From Ideonella paludis (GTDB lineage: Bacteria > Pseudomonadota > Gammaproteobacteria > Burkholderiales > Burkholderiaceae_C): DNA of 64,000 nt. The notes beneath the pieces are model-generated. The model had not been told where the DNA came from and searched no databases. It was given only the letters and a program-made list of their open reading frames with translations. Positions 28,248 through 39,000 of this stretch are shown here, piece after piece. The number at the start of each line of letters is the position of its first letter. The first letter of the stretch is position 1. The translations under genes and the position numbers were made by a program. The DNA lies in NCBI RefSeq assembly GCF_018069865.1, contig NZ_JAGQDG010000002.1:372001-436000 (forward strand), given 5' to 3'.

Positions 28248-29075
28248 ATGAGCAAGTCCGAGCACAGCCCCCCACTGATTGGCGTTTTCGATTCCGGCGT
28301 GGGCGGGCTGTCGGTGGTCAGAGCCCTGCAGGCCAAGTGCCCCACGGCGCCCTTGCTCTATGTGGCCGACTGCGGCCATGCGCCCTACGGAGAGCGGGAC
28401 GTTTCGCACGTGGTCGACCGCTCGCTGCGCATCACCAACTACTTGCTCTCGCAAGGCGCGGCCTTGATTGTCGTGGCTTGCAATACCGCCACTGCTGCGG
28501 CCATTGAGGCGATGCGTCAACAGCATCCCGAGTTGCCGCTGGTGGGCGTTGAGCCCGGCGTCAAACCGGCCGCACAGCGCAGCCTCAACAAACGCGTCGG
28601 CGTGATGGCCACGACCAGCACCTTGCAAAGCCCGCGGTTTCGATCACTGGTGCAACGCTTCGCTACCGACTGCTTTGTCCTGCCCGTGGCTTGTGCCGGT
28701 CTGGCGGCGGCCATTGAGCAAGGCGAAGCCAAGCAGGCGGCTGTGACCGACCTTTTGGATCAGTATTGCAGCGTGATGAAGAAAGCTGCCGTCGACACGG
28801 TGGTCTTGGGCTGCACACACTATCCTTTTGTCGCCGACGCCATTGCTGAGCGCCTCGGCCCGAGTGTGACCCTCTTGGACACCGCAGAGGCCGTCGCACA
28901 ACAAGCTGCTCGCCTGTATGACGGGTTAGCGCAGGCCGATCAAGGTCTACAGCATGCTGATGCACCGCAGGTCCGACACATCACCTTGGTGTCGACGGGA
29001 GAAACAGAGGTGCTGGAGAGAATCGCGCGCGAGCGCCTTGGCTGGGATCTGCAGGCTCAGCGCGTCGGCATTTAG
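28248..29075 (+). CDS. murI: Glutamate racemase
   Basis: Cofactor-independent racemase that supplies D-glutamate for peptidoglycan. The 275 residues from MSKSEHS contain the N-terminal IGVFDSGVGGLSVV, YVADCGHAPYGER, the first catalytic Cys in VVACNTATAAAI and the second in LGCTHYPFV. A TTG upstream (28197) could add 17 residues that are not conserved. An AGGAGGT lies unusually far (15 bases) from the ATG. It is monocistronic and divergent from etfBA. Confidence 0.95.
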   Translation: MSKSEHSPPLIGVFDSGVGGLSVVRALQAKCPTAPLLYVADCGHAPYGERDVSHVVDRSLRITNYLLSQGAALIVVACNTATAAAIEAMRQQHPELPLVGVEPGVKPAAQRSLNKRVGVMATTSTLQSPRFRSLVQRFATDCFVLPVACAGLAAAIEQGEAKQAAVTDLLDQYCSVMKKAAVDTVVLGCTHYPFVADAIAERLGPSVTLLDTAEAVAQQAARLYDGLAQADQGLQHADAPQVRHITLVSTGETEVLERIARERLGWDLQAQRVGI

Positions 29076-29111
29076 CGGGCGCAATGTGAGCCGGCCGCAT
29101 GTGGGTCGGTG

Positions 29112-29201
29112 TGGTGCCCGGAACCGGGATCGAACCGGTACGCCCTGTGATGGGCGGCAGATTTTAAGTCTGCTGCGTCTGCCTATTTCGCCATCCGGGC
29201 A
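29112..29201 (-). tRNA. tRNA-Leu (anticodon UAA)
   Basis: 90-nt class II tRNA including encoded CCA. Acceptor arms TGCCCGG and CCGGGCA pair, the anticodon loop CTTAAAA gives UAA, and the long variable arm (GCCGCCCATCACAGGGCG) and GTTCGATCC T-arm are present. Confidence 0.95.
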
Positions 29202-29275
29202 GGATGGAACTCATCGCGACTTGCGCTCATTATCGCCATCGAAATGCCTGCAGACGGCAATCCTCGGCGCTAACG

Positions 29276-29306
29276 AAAAAGGGGAAGCTGGTAAAGCTTC
29301 CCCTTT
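29276..29306 (-). terminator. Terminator between tRNA-Gly and tRNA-Leu
   Basis: A 12-bp perfect stem (AAAGGGGAAGCT with AGCTTCCCCTTT, 5-base loop) is followed on the minus strand by five T residues. It lies after the Gly-Cys-Gly tRNA block and before tRNA-Leu, so tRNA-Leu should need readthrough or its own promoter. Confidence 0.8.
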
Positions 29307-29312
29307 CGGGTT

Positions 29313-29388
29313 TGGAGCGGGAAACGAGGCTCGAACTCGCGACCTCAACCTTGGCAAGGTTGCGCTCTACCAACTGAGCTATTCCCGC
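29313..29388 (-). tRNA. tRNA-Gly (anticodon GCC), copy 2
   Basis: 76 nt with encoded CCA. The acceptor stem GCGGGAA/TTCCCGC, D-arm AGCTCAGTTGGTAGAGC, anticodon loop TTGCCAA (GCC) and GTTCGAGCC T-arm are complete. It is identical to the copy at 29535-29610. Confidence 0.96.
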
Positions 29389-29393
29389 AATGG

Positions 29394-29467
29394 TGGAGGC
29401 GCGATCCAGAGTCGAACTGGACTAACCGGATTTGCAATCCGGGGCATAACCGCTTTGCTATCGCGCC
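29394..29467 (-). tRNA. tRNA-Cys (anticodon GCA)
   Basis: 74 nt with encoded CCA. Acceptor GGCGCGA/TCGCGCC, anticodon stem CCGGA/TCCGG with loop TTGCAAA (GCA) and GTTCGACTC T-arm fold normally. It is flanked on both sides by identical tRNA-Gly genes. Confidence 0.96.
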
Positions 29468-29534
29468 GTCTAAACCTAAAGAGCGTTGCCGGTGAACCGA
29501 CAAAAAAGGAAGCAGAAGCTTCCACAATCAAACC

Positions 29535-29610
29535 TGGAGCGGGAAACGAGGCTCGAACTCGCGACCTCAACCTTGGCAAGGTTGCGCTCTACCAACTGAG
29601 CTATTCCCGC
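29535..29610 (-). tRNA. tRNA-Gly (anticodon GCC), copy 1
   Basis: First tRNA of the minus-strand block, identical over its full 76 nt to the downstream copy. The Gly-Cys-Leu order matches the glyW-cysT-leuZ arrangement of E. coli, with an additional Gly gene. Confidence 0.96.
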
Positions 29611-29681
29611 GTATCCCTGAACACTTGAGCGTGACGCTTGGTGAGCCACCGCGTTCAGTGAAGCTTTGCATTATAGGAAGA

Positions 29682-29716
29682 AATTCGGCGGTCTCGCAAG
29701 ACCGCCGAATTTTTTG
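29682..29716. terminator. Strong hairpin downstream of lon
   Basis: AATTCGGCGGTCT and AGACCGCCGAATT form a 13-bp perfect stem with a 4-base loop, 11-15 bases after the lon stop. Six T follow on the plus strand and ATTTCTT on the minus strand, so it can end lon transcription and block opposite readthrough. Confidence 0.85.
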
Positions 29717-29726
29717 CGCACCCCAC

Positions 29727-32150
29727 TCAGTGCGTGATCGCGTCTGTGGTGCCCGCCACAGGCGCCGCCGCCGGCGCCTCGGCCTTCACGGCGGCCGGGT
29801 CTTCGTCAGGCAAGGCCACAGGCATGGCTTCGAGCGCCACTTCCAAGACCTTGTCGATCCAGCGCACCGGCACGATCTCCAACTCGCTCTTGACGTTGTC
29901 GGGGATGTCTTGCAGGTCCTTGACGTTGTCTTCCGGAATCATCACCAGCTTGATGCCGCCACGGGCCGCCGCCAGAAGCTTTTCCTTCAAACCGCCAATG
30001 GCCGTGACTTCGCCGCGCAAGGTAATTTCGCCCGTCATGGCCACATGCGCCTTGACCGGAATGCCCGTGAGCGCCGACACAAAAGCCGTGGTCATGGCGG
30101 CACCTGCACTCGGGCCGTCTTTGGGCGTTGCGCCATCGGGCACGTGGATGTGCACGTCGCGCTTCTCAAAGAGCTCGTCCTTGATGCCCAAGCGGCGAGC
30201 GCGGCTGCGCACCACCGTGCGGGCAGCCTCGACCGACTCCTTCATCACATCGCCCAGCGAGCCGGTGCGAATGATGTTGCCCTTGCCCGGCATCGCGGTG
30301 GCTTCAATGGTCAGCAGATCGCCGCCCACTTCCGTCCAGGCCAAGCCCACCACCTGGCCGACTTGGTTGGTTTTTTCGGCACGGCCGAAGTCGTACTTGC
30401 GCACACCCAGGAAGTCGTTCAGGTTCTCGTCCGTCACCACCACCTTGCCGCTGTAGGTCTTGAGCTGGATGCCCTTGACCACCTTGCGGCAGATCTTGGA
30501 GACCTCGCGCTCCAGCGAGCGCACGCCAGCCTCGCGGGTGTAGTAGCGAATGATGCCGCGGATGGCGGACTCCGCCACTTCCATCTCTTCGGGCTTCACG
30601 CCGTTATTGGCCGCCTGCTTGGGCAACAAATACTTTTGCGCGATGTGCAGCTTTTCGTCTTCGGTATACCCCGACAGACGAATCACTTCCATCCGGTCCA
30701 GCAGGGCGGGCGGGATGTTCATCGAGTTAGACGTTGCGACAAACATCACGTCCGAGAGGTCGAAATCGACCTCCACGTAGTGATCACCAAAGGTGTGATT
30801 TTGCTCAGGGTCCAGCACCTCCAGCAAGGCCGAAGACGGGTCTCCCCGGAAGTCCATGCCCAGCTTGTCGATCTCGTCGAGCAAGAACAGTGGGTTGCGA
30901 ACACCGACCTTGGACAAGCTTTGCAGCACCTTGCCCGGCATGGAGCCGATGTAGGTGCGGCGATGGCCACGGATCTCAGCTTCGTCACGCACGCCACCCA
31001 GAGCCATGCGAACGAACTTGCGGCCCGTGGCACGTGCCACGGACTGGCCCAGTGAGGTCTTGCCCACGCCAGGAGGGCCGACCAAGCACAAGATGGGCGC
31101 CTTGACCTTCTCCACGCGCTGTTGCACCGCGAGGTACTCGAGGATGCGTTCTTTGACCTTGTCGAGGCCGTAGTGGTCTTCGTTCAGCACATCCTCGGCA
31201 TTGCCCAGGTCGTGCTTGATCTTGGACTTCTTGGACCACGGCAGGTTCAAGAGGGTGTCCAGGTAGTTGCGCACCACCGTGGCCTCTGCCGACATGGGCG
31301 ACATCAGCTTGAGCTTTTTCAGCTCAGCGTCGGCCTTCTTGCGTGCCTCTTTGGGCATGCGAGCAGCCTTGATCTTCTTTTCGAGCTCTTCGAGATCCGC
31401 GCCCTCTTCGCCATCGCCTAGTTCCTTCTGGATGGCTTTGACTTGCTCGTTGAGGTAGTACTCGCGCTGGCTCTTTTCCATCTGGCGCTTCACACGCCCA
31501 CGGATGCGCTTCTCGACTTGGAGAATGTCGACTTCGTGTTCGAGTTGCTCCAGCAGCTTCTCCAGCCGCTTCGCCACATCCACCAAGTCCAGGACAGCCT
31601 GCTTGGACTCCAGCTTCAGGGGCAGATGCGCCGCGATGGTGTCGGCCAAACGACCCGGGTCGTCGATGCCAGCGATGGAGGTCAAGATCTCCGGCGGGAT
31701 CTTTTTGTTGAGCTTGACGTACTGGTCAAACTGCTGCGTCACCGCGCGGCGCAGTGCCTCCACCTCGGGGGTGGGCTCACCCGCAGGCGCAATCGGCAGA
31801 ACAACGGACGAGAAATGCTCGCCGTCGTCGGTCACGCTTTGCGCATTGGCGCGCTGCACGCCTTCGACCAGCACCTTGACGGTACCGTCGGGCAGCTTGA
31901 GCATCTGCAAGATGCTGGAGACGCAACCGGTGGTGAACAGGTCTTCCGGGCGCGGCTCGTCCTTGCCAGCAGCCTTTTGCGCCACCAGCATGATTTGGCG
32001 GCCCGCTTCCATGGCTGCCTCAAGCGCTTTGATGCTCTTGGGACGGCCCACAAACAGCGGAATGACCATGTGGGGGAAAACCACCACGTCGCGCAAAGGC
32101 AGCAAAGGCAGCGCGATGGGTTCAGAGGGAAGGATGGGATGTCCTGACAT
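29727..32150 (-). CDS. lon: ATP-dependent protease Lon
   Basis: AAA+ serine protease degrading damaged and short-lived regulatory proteins. The 807 residues from [11 protein letters not shown] comprise a LonN domain, coiled coil, AAA+ module with Walker [12 protein letters not shown] (about residue 360) and Walker B FLLDEIDK, and a protease domain with the catalytic Ser in [10 protein letters not shown] (about 681) and its Lys partner in [11 protein letters not shown] 70-residue upstream extension runs through the clpX spacer and is rejected. A sigma-32-like promoter precedes the gene. Confidence 0.97.
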   Translation of the reverse strand: MSGHPILPSEPIALPLLPLRDVVVFPHMVIPLFVGRPKSIKALEAAMEAGRQIMLVAQKAAGKDEPRPEDLFTTGCVSSILQMLKLPDGTVKVLVEGVQRANAQSVTDDGEHFSSVVLPIAPAGEPTPEVEALRRAVTQQFDQYVKLNKKIPPEILTSIAGIDDPGRLADTIAAHLPLKLESKQAVLDLVDVAKRLEKLLEQLEHEVDILQVEKRIRGRVKRQMEKSQREYYLNEQVKAIQKELGDGEEGADLEELEKKIKAARMPKEARKKADAELKKLKLMSPMSAEATVVRNYLDTLLNLPWSKKSKIKHDLGNAEDVLNEDHYGLDKVKERILEYLAVQQRVEKVKAPILCLVGPPGVGKTSLGQSVARATGRKFVRMALGGVRDEAEIRGHRRTYIGSMPGKVLQSLSKVGVRNPLFLLDEIDKLGMDFRGDPSSALLEVLDPEQNHTFGDHYVEVDFDLSDVMFVATSNSMNIPPALLDRMEVIRLSGYTEDEKLHIAQKYLLPKQAANNGVKPEEMEVAESAIRGIIRYYTREAGVRSLEREVSKICRKVVKGIQLKTYSGKVVVTDENLNDFLGVRKYDFGRAEKTNQVGQVVGLAWTEVGGDLLTIEATAMPGKGNIIRTGSLGDVMKESVEAARTVVRSRARRLGIKDELFEKRDVHIHVPDGATPKDGPSAGAAMTTAFVSALTGIPVKAHVAMTGEITLRGEVTAIGGLKEKLLAAARGGIKLVMIPEDNVKDLQDIPDNVKSELEIVPVRWIDKVLEVALEAMPVALPDEDPAAVKAEAPAAAPVAGTTDAITH

Positions 32151-32174
32151 GGAATGCCTCACTTTCTCAAACCC

Positions 32175-32202
32175 ACATGGGGCTCGAGCATCGAATTGCA
32201 AG
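32175..32202 (-). promoter_or_regulatory. Sigma-32-type heat-shock promoter of lon
   Basis: On the minus strand CTTGCAA, a 13-base spacer and CCCCATGT match the heat-shock consensus CTTGAAA / CCCCATNT closely. The site ends 25 bases before the lon ATG, in the 97-bp clpX-lon gap. Lon is a classical RpoH target in proteobacteria, which supports the call. Confidence 0.75.
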
Positions 32203-32247
32203 GAGTTGGCCGCATGACTTTGACCAACTTCAGAGTTTGGGCAGCGG

Positions 32248-33516
32248 TCAGGCGCTCGCCTTGGATTGCTCGTGGTAGACCAGCAGCGGTTTACCACCTT
32301 CGTCGATGATGTGCTCATCGACGACCACTTTGGCCACACCGTCCAGCGTGGGCAAATCAAACATGGTGTCGATCAAGGCGCCTTCCATGATCGACCGCAG
32401 CCCCCGCGCGCCGGTCTTGCGTGCCAAGGCCCGACGTGCAATGGCGGCCAGCGCCGAGGGGCGAATCTCCAGTTCCACCCCGTCCATGGAGAAGAGCTTT
32501 TGATATTGCTTGAGCAAAGCGTTCTTGGGCTCCACCAAGATCTGCACCAGAGCTTCCTCAGTCAACTCGCCCAGTGTCGCGACGACGGGCAAGCGGCCGA
32601 CCAACTCCGGGATCAAGCCAAAGCGCACCAAGTCCTCGGGCTCCGCATTGCGGAAGACTTCAGAGACGCGCTTTTCGGTCTTGCTGTGCACGGTGGCACC
32701 GAAACCAATGCCAGACTTTTCCGTGCGGTTCTGGATGACCTTTTCCAGACCGTCAAAAGCGCCGCCGCAGATGAACAAGATGTTGGTGGTGTCGATCTGC
32801 AGGAAGTCTTGGTTGGGGTGCTTGCGCCCGCCTTGCGGGGGCACGCTGGCCATCGTGCCTTCCACCAGCTTGAGCAGGGCTTGCTGCACGCCTTCTCCCG
32901 AGACGTCTCGGGTGATGGACGGGTTTTCAGACTTGCGGGTGATCTTGTCGATTTCGTCGATGTAGACGATGCCGCGCTGGGCGCGTTCCACATCGTAGTT
33001 GCAGTTTTGCAGCAGCTTCTGGATGATGTTTTCGACGTCCTCGCCCACATAACCGGCTTCGGTCAGGGTGGTGGCGTCGGCAATCACAAAGGGCACATTG
33101 AGCAAGCGCGCCAGGGTCTGAGCCAAAAGCGTCTTGCCCGAGCCCGTCGGGCCGATCAGCAAGATATTGCTCTTGGAGAGCTCGATCTCGTCTTTGCTGG
33201 CGCCCATGTGCTTGAGGCGCTTGTAGTGGTTGTAGACCGCGACCGACAGAATGCGCTTGGCCATCTCTTGGCCAATGACGTATTGGTCCAGGCTGGCCTT
33301 GATTTCCGTGGGCGTGGGCAGATCAGACTTGCTGGACTTGCCAGCCGGGCCTTCTGCCGGAACTTCATCCCGAATGATGTCGTTGCAGAGCTCTATGCAT
33401 TCATCGCAGATGAACACCGAGGGCCCGGCGATGAGCTTCTTGACCTCGTGCTGGCTCTTTCCGCAAAAAGAGCAGTGGAGGACCTTTTCGCCAGAGGCGC
33501 CTTTCTTATCGGGCAT
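32248..33516 (-). CDS. clpX: ATP-dependent Clp protease ATP-binding subunit ClpX
   Basis: Hexameric AAA+ unfoldase that feeds ssrA-tagged and other substrates into ClpP. The 422 residues start with a four-Cys zinc-binding domain ([16 protein letters not shown], about residues 15-37). Walker [13 protein letters not shown] is near 125, and Walker B is YIDEIDKI. The pore loop GYVGEDV and the ClpP-docking IGF loop (SGIGFGA) are intact. It lies between clpP and lon on the same strand. Confidence 0.98.
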   Translation of the reverse strand: MPDKKGASGEKVLHCSFCGKSQHEVKKLIAGPSVFICDECIELCNDIIRDEVPAEGPAGKSSKSDLPTPTEIKASLDQYVIGQEMAKRILSVAVYNHYKRLKHMGASKDEIELSKSNILLIGPTGSGKTLLAQTLARLLNVPFVIADATTLTEAGYVGEDVENIIQKLLQNCNYDVERAQRGIVYIDEIDKITRKSENPSITRDVSGEGVQQALLKLVEGTMASVPPQGGRKHPNQDFLQIDTTNILFICGGAFDGLEKVIQNRTEKSGIGFGATVHSKTEKRVSEVFRNAEPEDLVRFGLIPELVGRLPVVATLGELTEEALVQILVEPKNALLKQYQKLFSMDGVELEIRPSALAAIARRALARKTGARGLRSIMEGALIDTMFDLPTLDGVAKVVVDEHIIDEGGKPLLVYHEQSKASA

Positions 33517-33648
33517 GGATGTGCGAGCCGTGGCTGTTCAGGAGGAAAGATGGATGAATGATAGACCAATTGATGCGGGTCTTTGCCCCCCGAAAAGCCG
33601 GCCTTTAGCGGCCAAGCTGGGCGCATCAAACCCGCATCAGGCGCAAGC

Positions 33649-34257
33649 TCAGCCGCGCTTATCCAGAACCTGGTCGATCAAACCGTAGGTCTTGGCCTCT
33701 TCGGCGCTCATGTAGTAGTCGCGCTCGGTGTCGGTTTGGATCTTTTCCAGGGGCTGGCCCGAGCGCTCAGCCAAGATGCGGTTGAGTTGCTCACGAGTCT
33801 TCAAGATCTCACGGGCATGGATCTCAATGTCCGTGGCCTGGCCTTGCGTGCCCCCCAACGGCTGGTGAATCATGATCTTGGAGTTGGGCAGCGAGAAACG
33901 TTTGCCCTTGGCCCCCGCAGCCAGCAAGAAAGCCCCCATGCTGGCAGCCATGCCCATGCACATGGTCGAGACATCCGGCTTGATGAACTGCATGGTGTCG
34001 AAGATCGACATCCCAGCGCTCACACTGCCGCCCGGCGAATTGATGTAGAACGAAATGTCCTTGTCGGGATTCTCGCTCTCCAAGAACAACAACTGCGCCA
34101 CCACCAGATTAGCGCTCTGGTCATTGACCGGGCCAACCAAGAAAATGATGCGCTCGCGCAGCAGGCGCGAGTAAATGTCATAGGCCCGCTCACCCCGGCC
34201 AGACTGTTCAATGACCATGGGCACCATGCCCAAAGCTTGCGTTTCAAGTGCGCTCAT
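33649..34257 (-). CDS. clpP: ATP-dependent Clp protease proteolytic subunit ClpP
   Basis: Serine protease forming the tetradecameric chamber that works with ClpX/ClpA. Start [13 protein letters not shown], 202 residues, with an AAGGA site upstream. The catalytic Ser in [11 protein letters not shown] (about residue 105), His in IMIHQPLGG (about 130) and Asp in TERDYYM are all present. The next gene is clpX, 132 bases downstream. Confidence 0.98.
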   Translation of the reverse strand: MSALETQALGMVPMVIEQSGRGERAYDIYSRLLRERIIFLVGPVNDQSANLVVAQLLFLESENPDKDISFYINSPGGSVSAGMSIFDTMQFIKPDVSTMCMGMAASMGAFLLAAGAKGKRFSLPNSKIMIHQPLGGTQGQATDIEIHAREILKTREQLNRILAERSGQPLEKIQTDTERDYYMSAEEAKTYGLIDQVLDKRG

Positions 34258-34311
34258 GAAGTTCCTTCCCAATGTGGGCTGAGAGCCATCGTCAGGCGAT
34301 GGCACGCGACC

Positions 34312-34317
34312 ATTATG
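34312..34317 (-). promoter_or_regulatory. Candidate clpP promoter -10
   Basis: A CATAAT hexamer on the minus strand follows the tig terminator and precedes clpP by 54 bases; the -35 region is poor. A GCCATCG/CGATGGC hairpin (34285-34303) would lie in the leader. Inference only. Confidence 0.4.
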
Positions 34318-34344
34318 TCGCTGCAAAACCAAGTTTGAATCCAC

Positions 34345-34375
34345 AAAAAAGAACGCCCGACCTGACGGTCGGGCG
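34345..34375 (-). terminator. Intrinsic terminator between tig and clpP
   Basis: CGCCCGACC and GGTCGGGCG form a 9-bp stem around GTCA, followed on the minus strand by TTCTTTTTT. It lies 55 bases after the tig stop, so clpP should depend on its own promoter or partial readthrough. Confidence 0.85.
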
Positions 34376-34429
34376 ATGATCATTCAACGCTGGGGAGCAC
34401 AGCGTGCCCCTCAGCCGACGCGCGCTTGA

Positions 34430-35737
34430 TCAAGCAGTCATCAATTCATCAAAAGGCAGCACCTTTTCGGTGACCTTGGCCTTGGACAACACGAACTCAG
34501 CCACGTTGTTCTCAATGACCACGGCCTCAACCTCCGCCATGCGGTTGCGGTCCGACAGGTACCAACGCACAACGTCAGCCGGCTTTTCGTAGCTCTGCGC
34601 CATCTCTTCGATGTGCGCTTGCAGTTGTTCTGGCTTGGCTTGCAGGTTGTTGACCTTGACCAACTCAGCCACGACCAAGCCCAAGCGCACGCGACGCTCG
34701 GCTTGAGGCGTGAAGATCTCTGCGGGGATCGGCGCCTTTTCTGCGTCCTTCACACCGCGCTGCTTCAGGTCAGCACGGGCGCCTTCCACCAAGCGCTCGG
34801 TTTCCGAGGCGATCAAGGCCTTGGGCAAGTCCAACTCAGCCACCTTGACCAAGGCGTCCATCACGGCAGCCTTGTTGCGCGCCTGAACACGGAACTTCAC
34901 TTCGCGCTCCAGGTTCTTCTTGACGTCCGCGCGCAGGCCCGACACCGAGCCCTCCGCAATGCCCAAGGACTTGGCGAACTCATCGTTCACTTCGGGCAGG
35001 TTCTGGGCTTCGATCTTCTTCATGGTGACCAAGAAGTCGGCTTCTTTACCCGCCACATCAGCACCGTGATAGTCAGCGGGGAAGCTCAGCGGGAAGGTCT
35101 TGGACTCGCCCACCTTCATGCCGCGCACCGCTTGGTCGAACTGCTCCAGCATCTGGCCTTCACCGACCAGGAATTGGAAGGCTTCAGCCTTACCACCCGA
35201 GAAGGGCTCACCGTCGATCTTGCCTTCGAAGTCGATGGTCACGCGATCACCGGCTTGGGCGCCTTCAGCGGCGGGGCGCTGGGCAAAGGTGCGGCGCTGC
35301 TTGCGCAGGATTTCAACGGTCTTGTCGATGGCTGCGTCGTCAACTTCAGCCGTCACACGCTCGACTTCAGCGGTCGACAGGTCACCCAGAGCGACTTCGG
35401 GATACACCTCGAAAGTCGCGTCGAAGGCCATCGTGCCTTCGGCCGCTTCGTCCTTCTGGTTGATATTGGGCACCCCGGCCACGCGCAGCTGGGCTTCATT
35501 GGCGGCTGCAGCGAAGGCTTGACCGAGCTTGTCGTTCATCACTTCGTACTGCACCGAGTAGCCGTAGCGCTGGGCCACGACAGACATCGGCACTTTGCCC
35601 GGACGGAAGCCGTCAGCCTTGACGGTACGGGCCAGCTTCTTGAGGCGGGACTCAACTTCGGAGTTGACCTCAGAGGCCGCCAGCGTCAGGGTGATGCGGC
35701 GTTCCAGCTTTTCGAGAGTTTCAACGTTCACTGCCAT
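34430..35737 (-). CDS. tig: Trigger factor
   Basis: Ribosome-bound chaperone and peptidyl-prolyl isomerase that meets nascent chains at the exit tunnel. The 435 residues show the ribosome-binding domain with the signature [16 protein letters not shown], an FKBP-like PPIase domain ([20 protein letters not shown]) and the C-terminal helical arms. The order tRNA-Leu, tig, clpP, clpX, lon on one strand is characteristic of Burkholderiales. Confidence 0.97.
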   Translation of the reverse strand: MAVNVETLEKLERRITLTLAASEVNSEVESRLKKLARTVKADGFRPGKVPMSVVAQRYGYSVQYEVMNDKLGQAFAAAANEAQLRVAGVPNINQKDEAAEGTMAFDATFEVYPEVALGDLSTAEVERVTAEVDDAAIDKTVEILRKQRRTFAQRPAAEGAQAGDRVTIDFEGKIDGEPFSGGKAEAFQFLVGEGQMLEQFDQAVRGMKVGESKTFPLSFPADYHGADVAGKEADFLVTMKKIEAQNLPEVNDEFAKSLGIAEGSVSGLRADVKKNLEREVKFRVQARNKAAVMDALVKVAELDLPKALIASETERLVEGARADLKQRGVKDAEKAPIPAEIFTPQAERRVRLGLVVAELVKVNNLQAKPEQLQAHIEEMAQSYEKPADVVRWYLSDRNRMAEVEAVVIENNVAEFVLSKAKVTEKVLPFDELMTA

Positions 35738-35778
35738 GGTGCGGACTCTGTTGTGATGTGTGCGGAGATAAGAGGGGA

Positions 35779-35866
35779 TGGTGCGCGGGGGGGGACTCGA
35801 ACCCCCACACCATTGCTGGCGTCAGGACCTAAACCTGGTGCGTCTACCAATTTCGCCACCCGCGCA
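35779..35866 (-). tRNA. tRNA-Leu (anticodon UAG)
   Basis: 88-nt class II tRNA with encoded CCA. Acceptor TGCGCGG/CCGCGCA, anticodon loop TTTAGGT (UAG), a long variable arm and a G-rich T-stem (GGGGGTTCGAGTCCCCC) are complete. It lies 41 bases upstream of tig in the same orientation and may be co-transcribed with it. Confidence 0.95.
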
Positions 35867-35998
35867 TTAGGCCGCCCCTCCTGCTGGCTCTGCACAAAGC
35901 TCAGCGGACGGTGCGGCACCCCAGAAACAGTCGGTCGGGGCAACTGGCGGGCCGATTTGCCCCAGCCAGCCGCCTTCGGGCGAACCGGTAAACCGCGT

Positions 35999-36033
35999 AT
36001 TCTATCGGGCTTGCGGCGTTTTCTTCACGCCGC
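35999..36033 (-). promoter_or_regulatory. RND operon hairpin and candidate tRNA-Leu promoter
   Basis: GCGGCG/CGCCGC (36013-36033) forms a hairpin shortly after the RND gene stop and may end that transcript, though no T-run follows. Just beyond, a TAGAAT hexamer (35999-36004) with a weak TGAAGA 17 bases upstream could be the promoter of the tRNA-Leu/tig unit. The remainder of 35867-35998 shows no gene. Confidence 0.35.
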
Positions 36034-36056
36034 CCCCTTGAATGTGCGCTCAGATC

Positions 36057-39000
36057 TCAGCGCTTGACCCTGAACCAGGCCGCGTACATGGCGGGCAGCG
36101 CCAGCAAAGTCAAGGCGGTTGCCACGATCAGGCCGCCCATGATGGCCACCGCCATGGGCCCCCAAAACACGCTGCGCGACAGCGGGATCATGGCGAGCAC
36201 CGCGGCGGCAGCCGTCAGCACGATCGGCCTGAATCGATGTACGGCGGCCTCGACGATGGCGTCCCAGGTGGCCACGCCGCGCGCCCTGCCCTGCTCAATC
36301 TGATCGATCAAGATGACCGAGTTGCGCATGATCATCCCAGCCAGAGCAATGAAGCCTAACAAGGCGACAAAGCCAAACGGACGATTCAGCAACAGCAAGG
36401 CGCCTGCCACCCCTGCGATGCCCAAGGGCGCCGTCAAGATCACCAAGACCGTGCGTGAGAAGCTGTGCAGTTGCAGCATCAGCAAGGTCAGCATGATGAA
36501 CAGCATGACCGGCACGCCCGCTGCAATGGACCCTTGCCCCTTAGAGCTTTCTTCCACAGCCCCGGCAATCTGGATGTCCATGCCATCAGGCATTTGCGCC
36601 TTGAGCTTTTGAAGTTCGGGCCACACTTGGGCCGTCACCGTGGCGCCCTGTACGCCGTCGACGACGTCGCCCTGCACCGTGGCCGCATACTTGCGCCCCT
36701 CGCGCCACAGCACACCGGGCTCCCAGGTGAAGTCAATCTTGGCAATTTGGGTCAACGGGATCGAGCGGCCGTTGGTGGTGGGAATGTAGGCATTGGCAAT
36801 GTCGGTGATGGCATCGCGCTCCTCTTTGGGTTGGCGCAGCACGATGTCCACCAGCTTGTCGCCGTCTCGGAACTGCCCGATCACACTGCCGGACAACATG
36901 ACTCGCGAGGCCTGCGCAATGCTCTGGCTGCTCACGCCCAAGGCGCGAGCCTTGTCTTGGTCGATGTTCAGGCGCAAAACCTTGACCGACTCGTTCCAGT
37001 TGTCGTTGACACCGCGCATGCTGGGGTTGTTGCGCAAAATGGCCTTGGCCTGGTCGGCCCATTCCCGCACCGATTGCACGTCCGGACCCACGACACGGAA
37101 CTGAACCGGATAAGGCACTGGAGGGCCGTTAGGCAAGAGCTTCAGACGCGCCCGCGCCTCGGGGAACTCACTGGCCAGGACCTCGGGCAAGCGCTTGCGC
37201 AGGGCCTCGCGCTCGGCCAAGCTGGTGGGCAGCAAGATGAACTGGCTGACGTTGGCCTGCGGGAAAACCTGGTCCAGCGGCAGGTAGAAGCGGGGCACGC
37301 CGCTGCCCACCCAGGCGGTCACGCTCTGTATGCCCGCTTCTTTGGCCACCCGCTGCTCAAAGCGCCGCGCCAGAGCCTCTGACTCCTGAATGGTGGAGCC
37401 TTCCGGCAACCACAAGTCCACCAGCAACTCCGGACGACTCGAATCGGGGAAGAACTGCTGCTGCACCTTGCCCATGCCGACGATGCCTAGCGCAAAGACC
37501 AACAAGGTGGCGCCAATGGTGGCCCAGCGGTGCTCCACGCACCAGTTCACCAGCGCCCTGAAGCGGCTGTAGAACGGCGTATCAAACAGCTCATGCGCCT
37601 CGCCGTCATGCGCCTTTTTGGTCTTGAGCAGCCAAGCCCCGAGGTAGGGGACGAAGTACACCGACACCACCCATGAAATGACCAAGGCAGCGGAGGTCAC
37701 GGCAAAAATGGCAAAGGTGTATTCGCCCACAGAGGACTTGGCCAAGCCGATGGGCAAAAAGCCCGCCGCCGTGATCAGCGTGCCCGTCAGCATAGGCATG
37801 GAGGTGACCTCATACGCATAAGTGGCGGCCGACTTGCGATCAAAGCCCTCCTCCATTTTGCGCACCATCATCTCTACGGCAATGATGGCGTCGTCGACCA
37901 ACAAGCCCAAGGCAATGATCAACGAGCCCAGCGAAATCTTGTGCAGGCCCACGCCCCAATAGAACATCGTGACAAAGGTGATGGCCAGCACCAAGGGAAT
38001 GGTGATGCCCACCACCATGCCGGGCCAAATGTCGATGCGCAGCGGCTTGGTGTGCAAGCCGAGACTGATAAAGCTGACAGCCAACACAATCACCACGGCC
38101 TCGATCAACACGCCAACAAACTCATTGACGGAGCGGCTGACCGCCTGCGGTTGGTCTTGAATCTGGCTCAACTCAATACCCACGGGCAATTGCGCTTTGA
38201 TCTCTGCCGTTTTGGCTTGCAAAGCCTTGCCCATGCGGATGATGTCTCCGCCTTTGGCCATGGAGACACCCAGCGCAATGACCTGCTCGCCTTGGTGGCG
38301 CACCATCACGCTGGGCGGGTCGACATAGGCGCGCTTGATTTCAGCAATGTCGCCCAGCTTCAGGGATGTGGCTTGGCCGGTGGCAGGGTTCACCACCCGA
38401 ATGGGCAGTTGGCGCAGGCTGTCCTCATTCTGCAAAGCGCCGCCCACCCGAACCTGAAGATTCTGGGTGCCCGCATTCAAGACACCCGCCCCCTCCACCG
38501 CGTTTTGAGCACCCAATTGGCCGATGACCTGATTCAGGTCTATGCCCAACTGCGCCAGGCGCTTCTGAGAAATCTCGATGAAAAGCTTCTCGGCTTGGGC
38601 GCCAAACAGCTCGACCTTGGCAACATCAGTCACCCTCAGCAAGCTGGAACGGACCCGCTCGGCATGGACGCGGAGTTCCTCGGGAGAAAAGCCATCGGCA
38701 CGCAAGGCGTAGATGGACCCATAGACATCACCGAAATCGTCATTGAAGACCGGGCCAATCACCCCAGCCGGCAAGGTGTGGCGCATGTCATTGACACGCT
38801 TGCGCGCTTGATACCAAGCCTCGCTCACCTCTTTGCCAGGAGCTGAGTCCTTGAGCTGAATGATGGTCAGCGACTCACCGGGCTTGGTGTAGCTGCGCAA
38901 AATGTCGGCATTGGGTACCTCTTGCAAGGTGCGCTCGACCTTGTCGGTCACTTGCTCGGCCATTTGCTGTGCCGTCGCACCCGGCCAAAACGCTTGCACC

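Noticed and set aside
29120-29628. Plus-strand open frame of 224 codons through murI end and the tRNA cluster
   Set aside because: Translates tRNA genes antisense (RNGREARTRDLNLGKV-type residues typical of spurious annotations over tRNAs).
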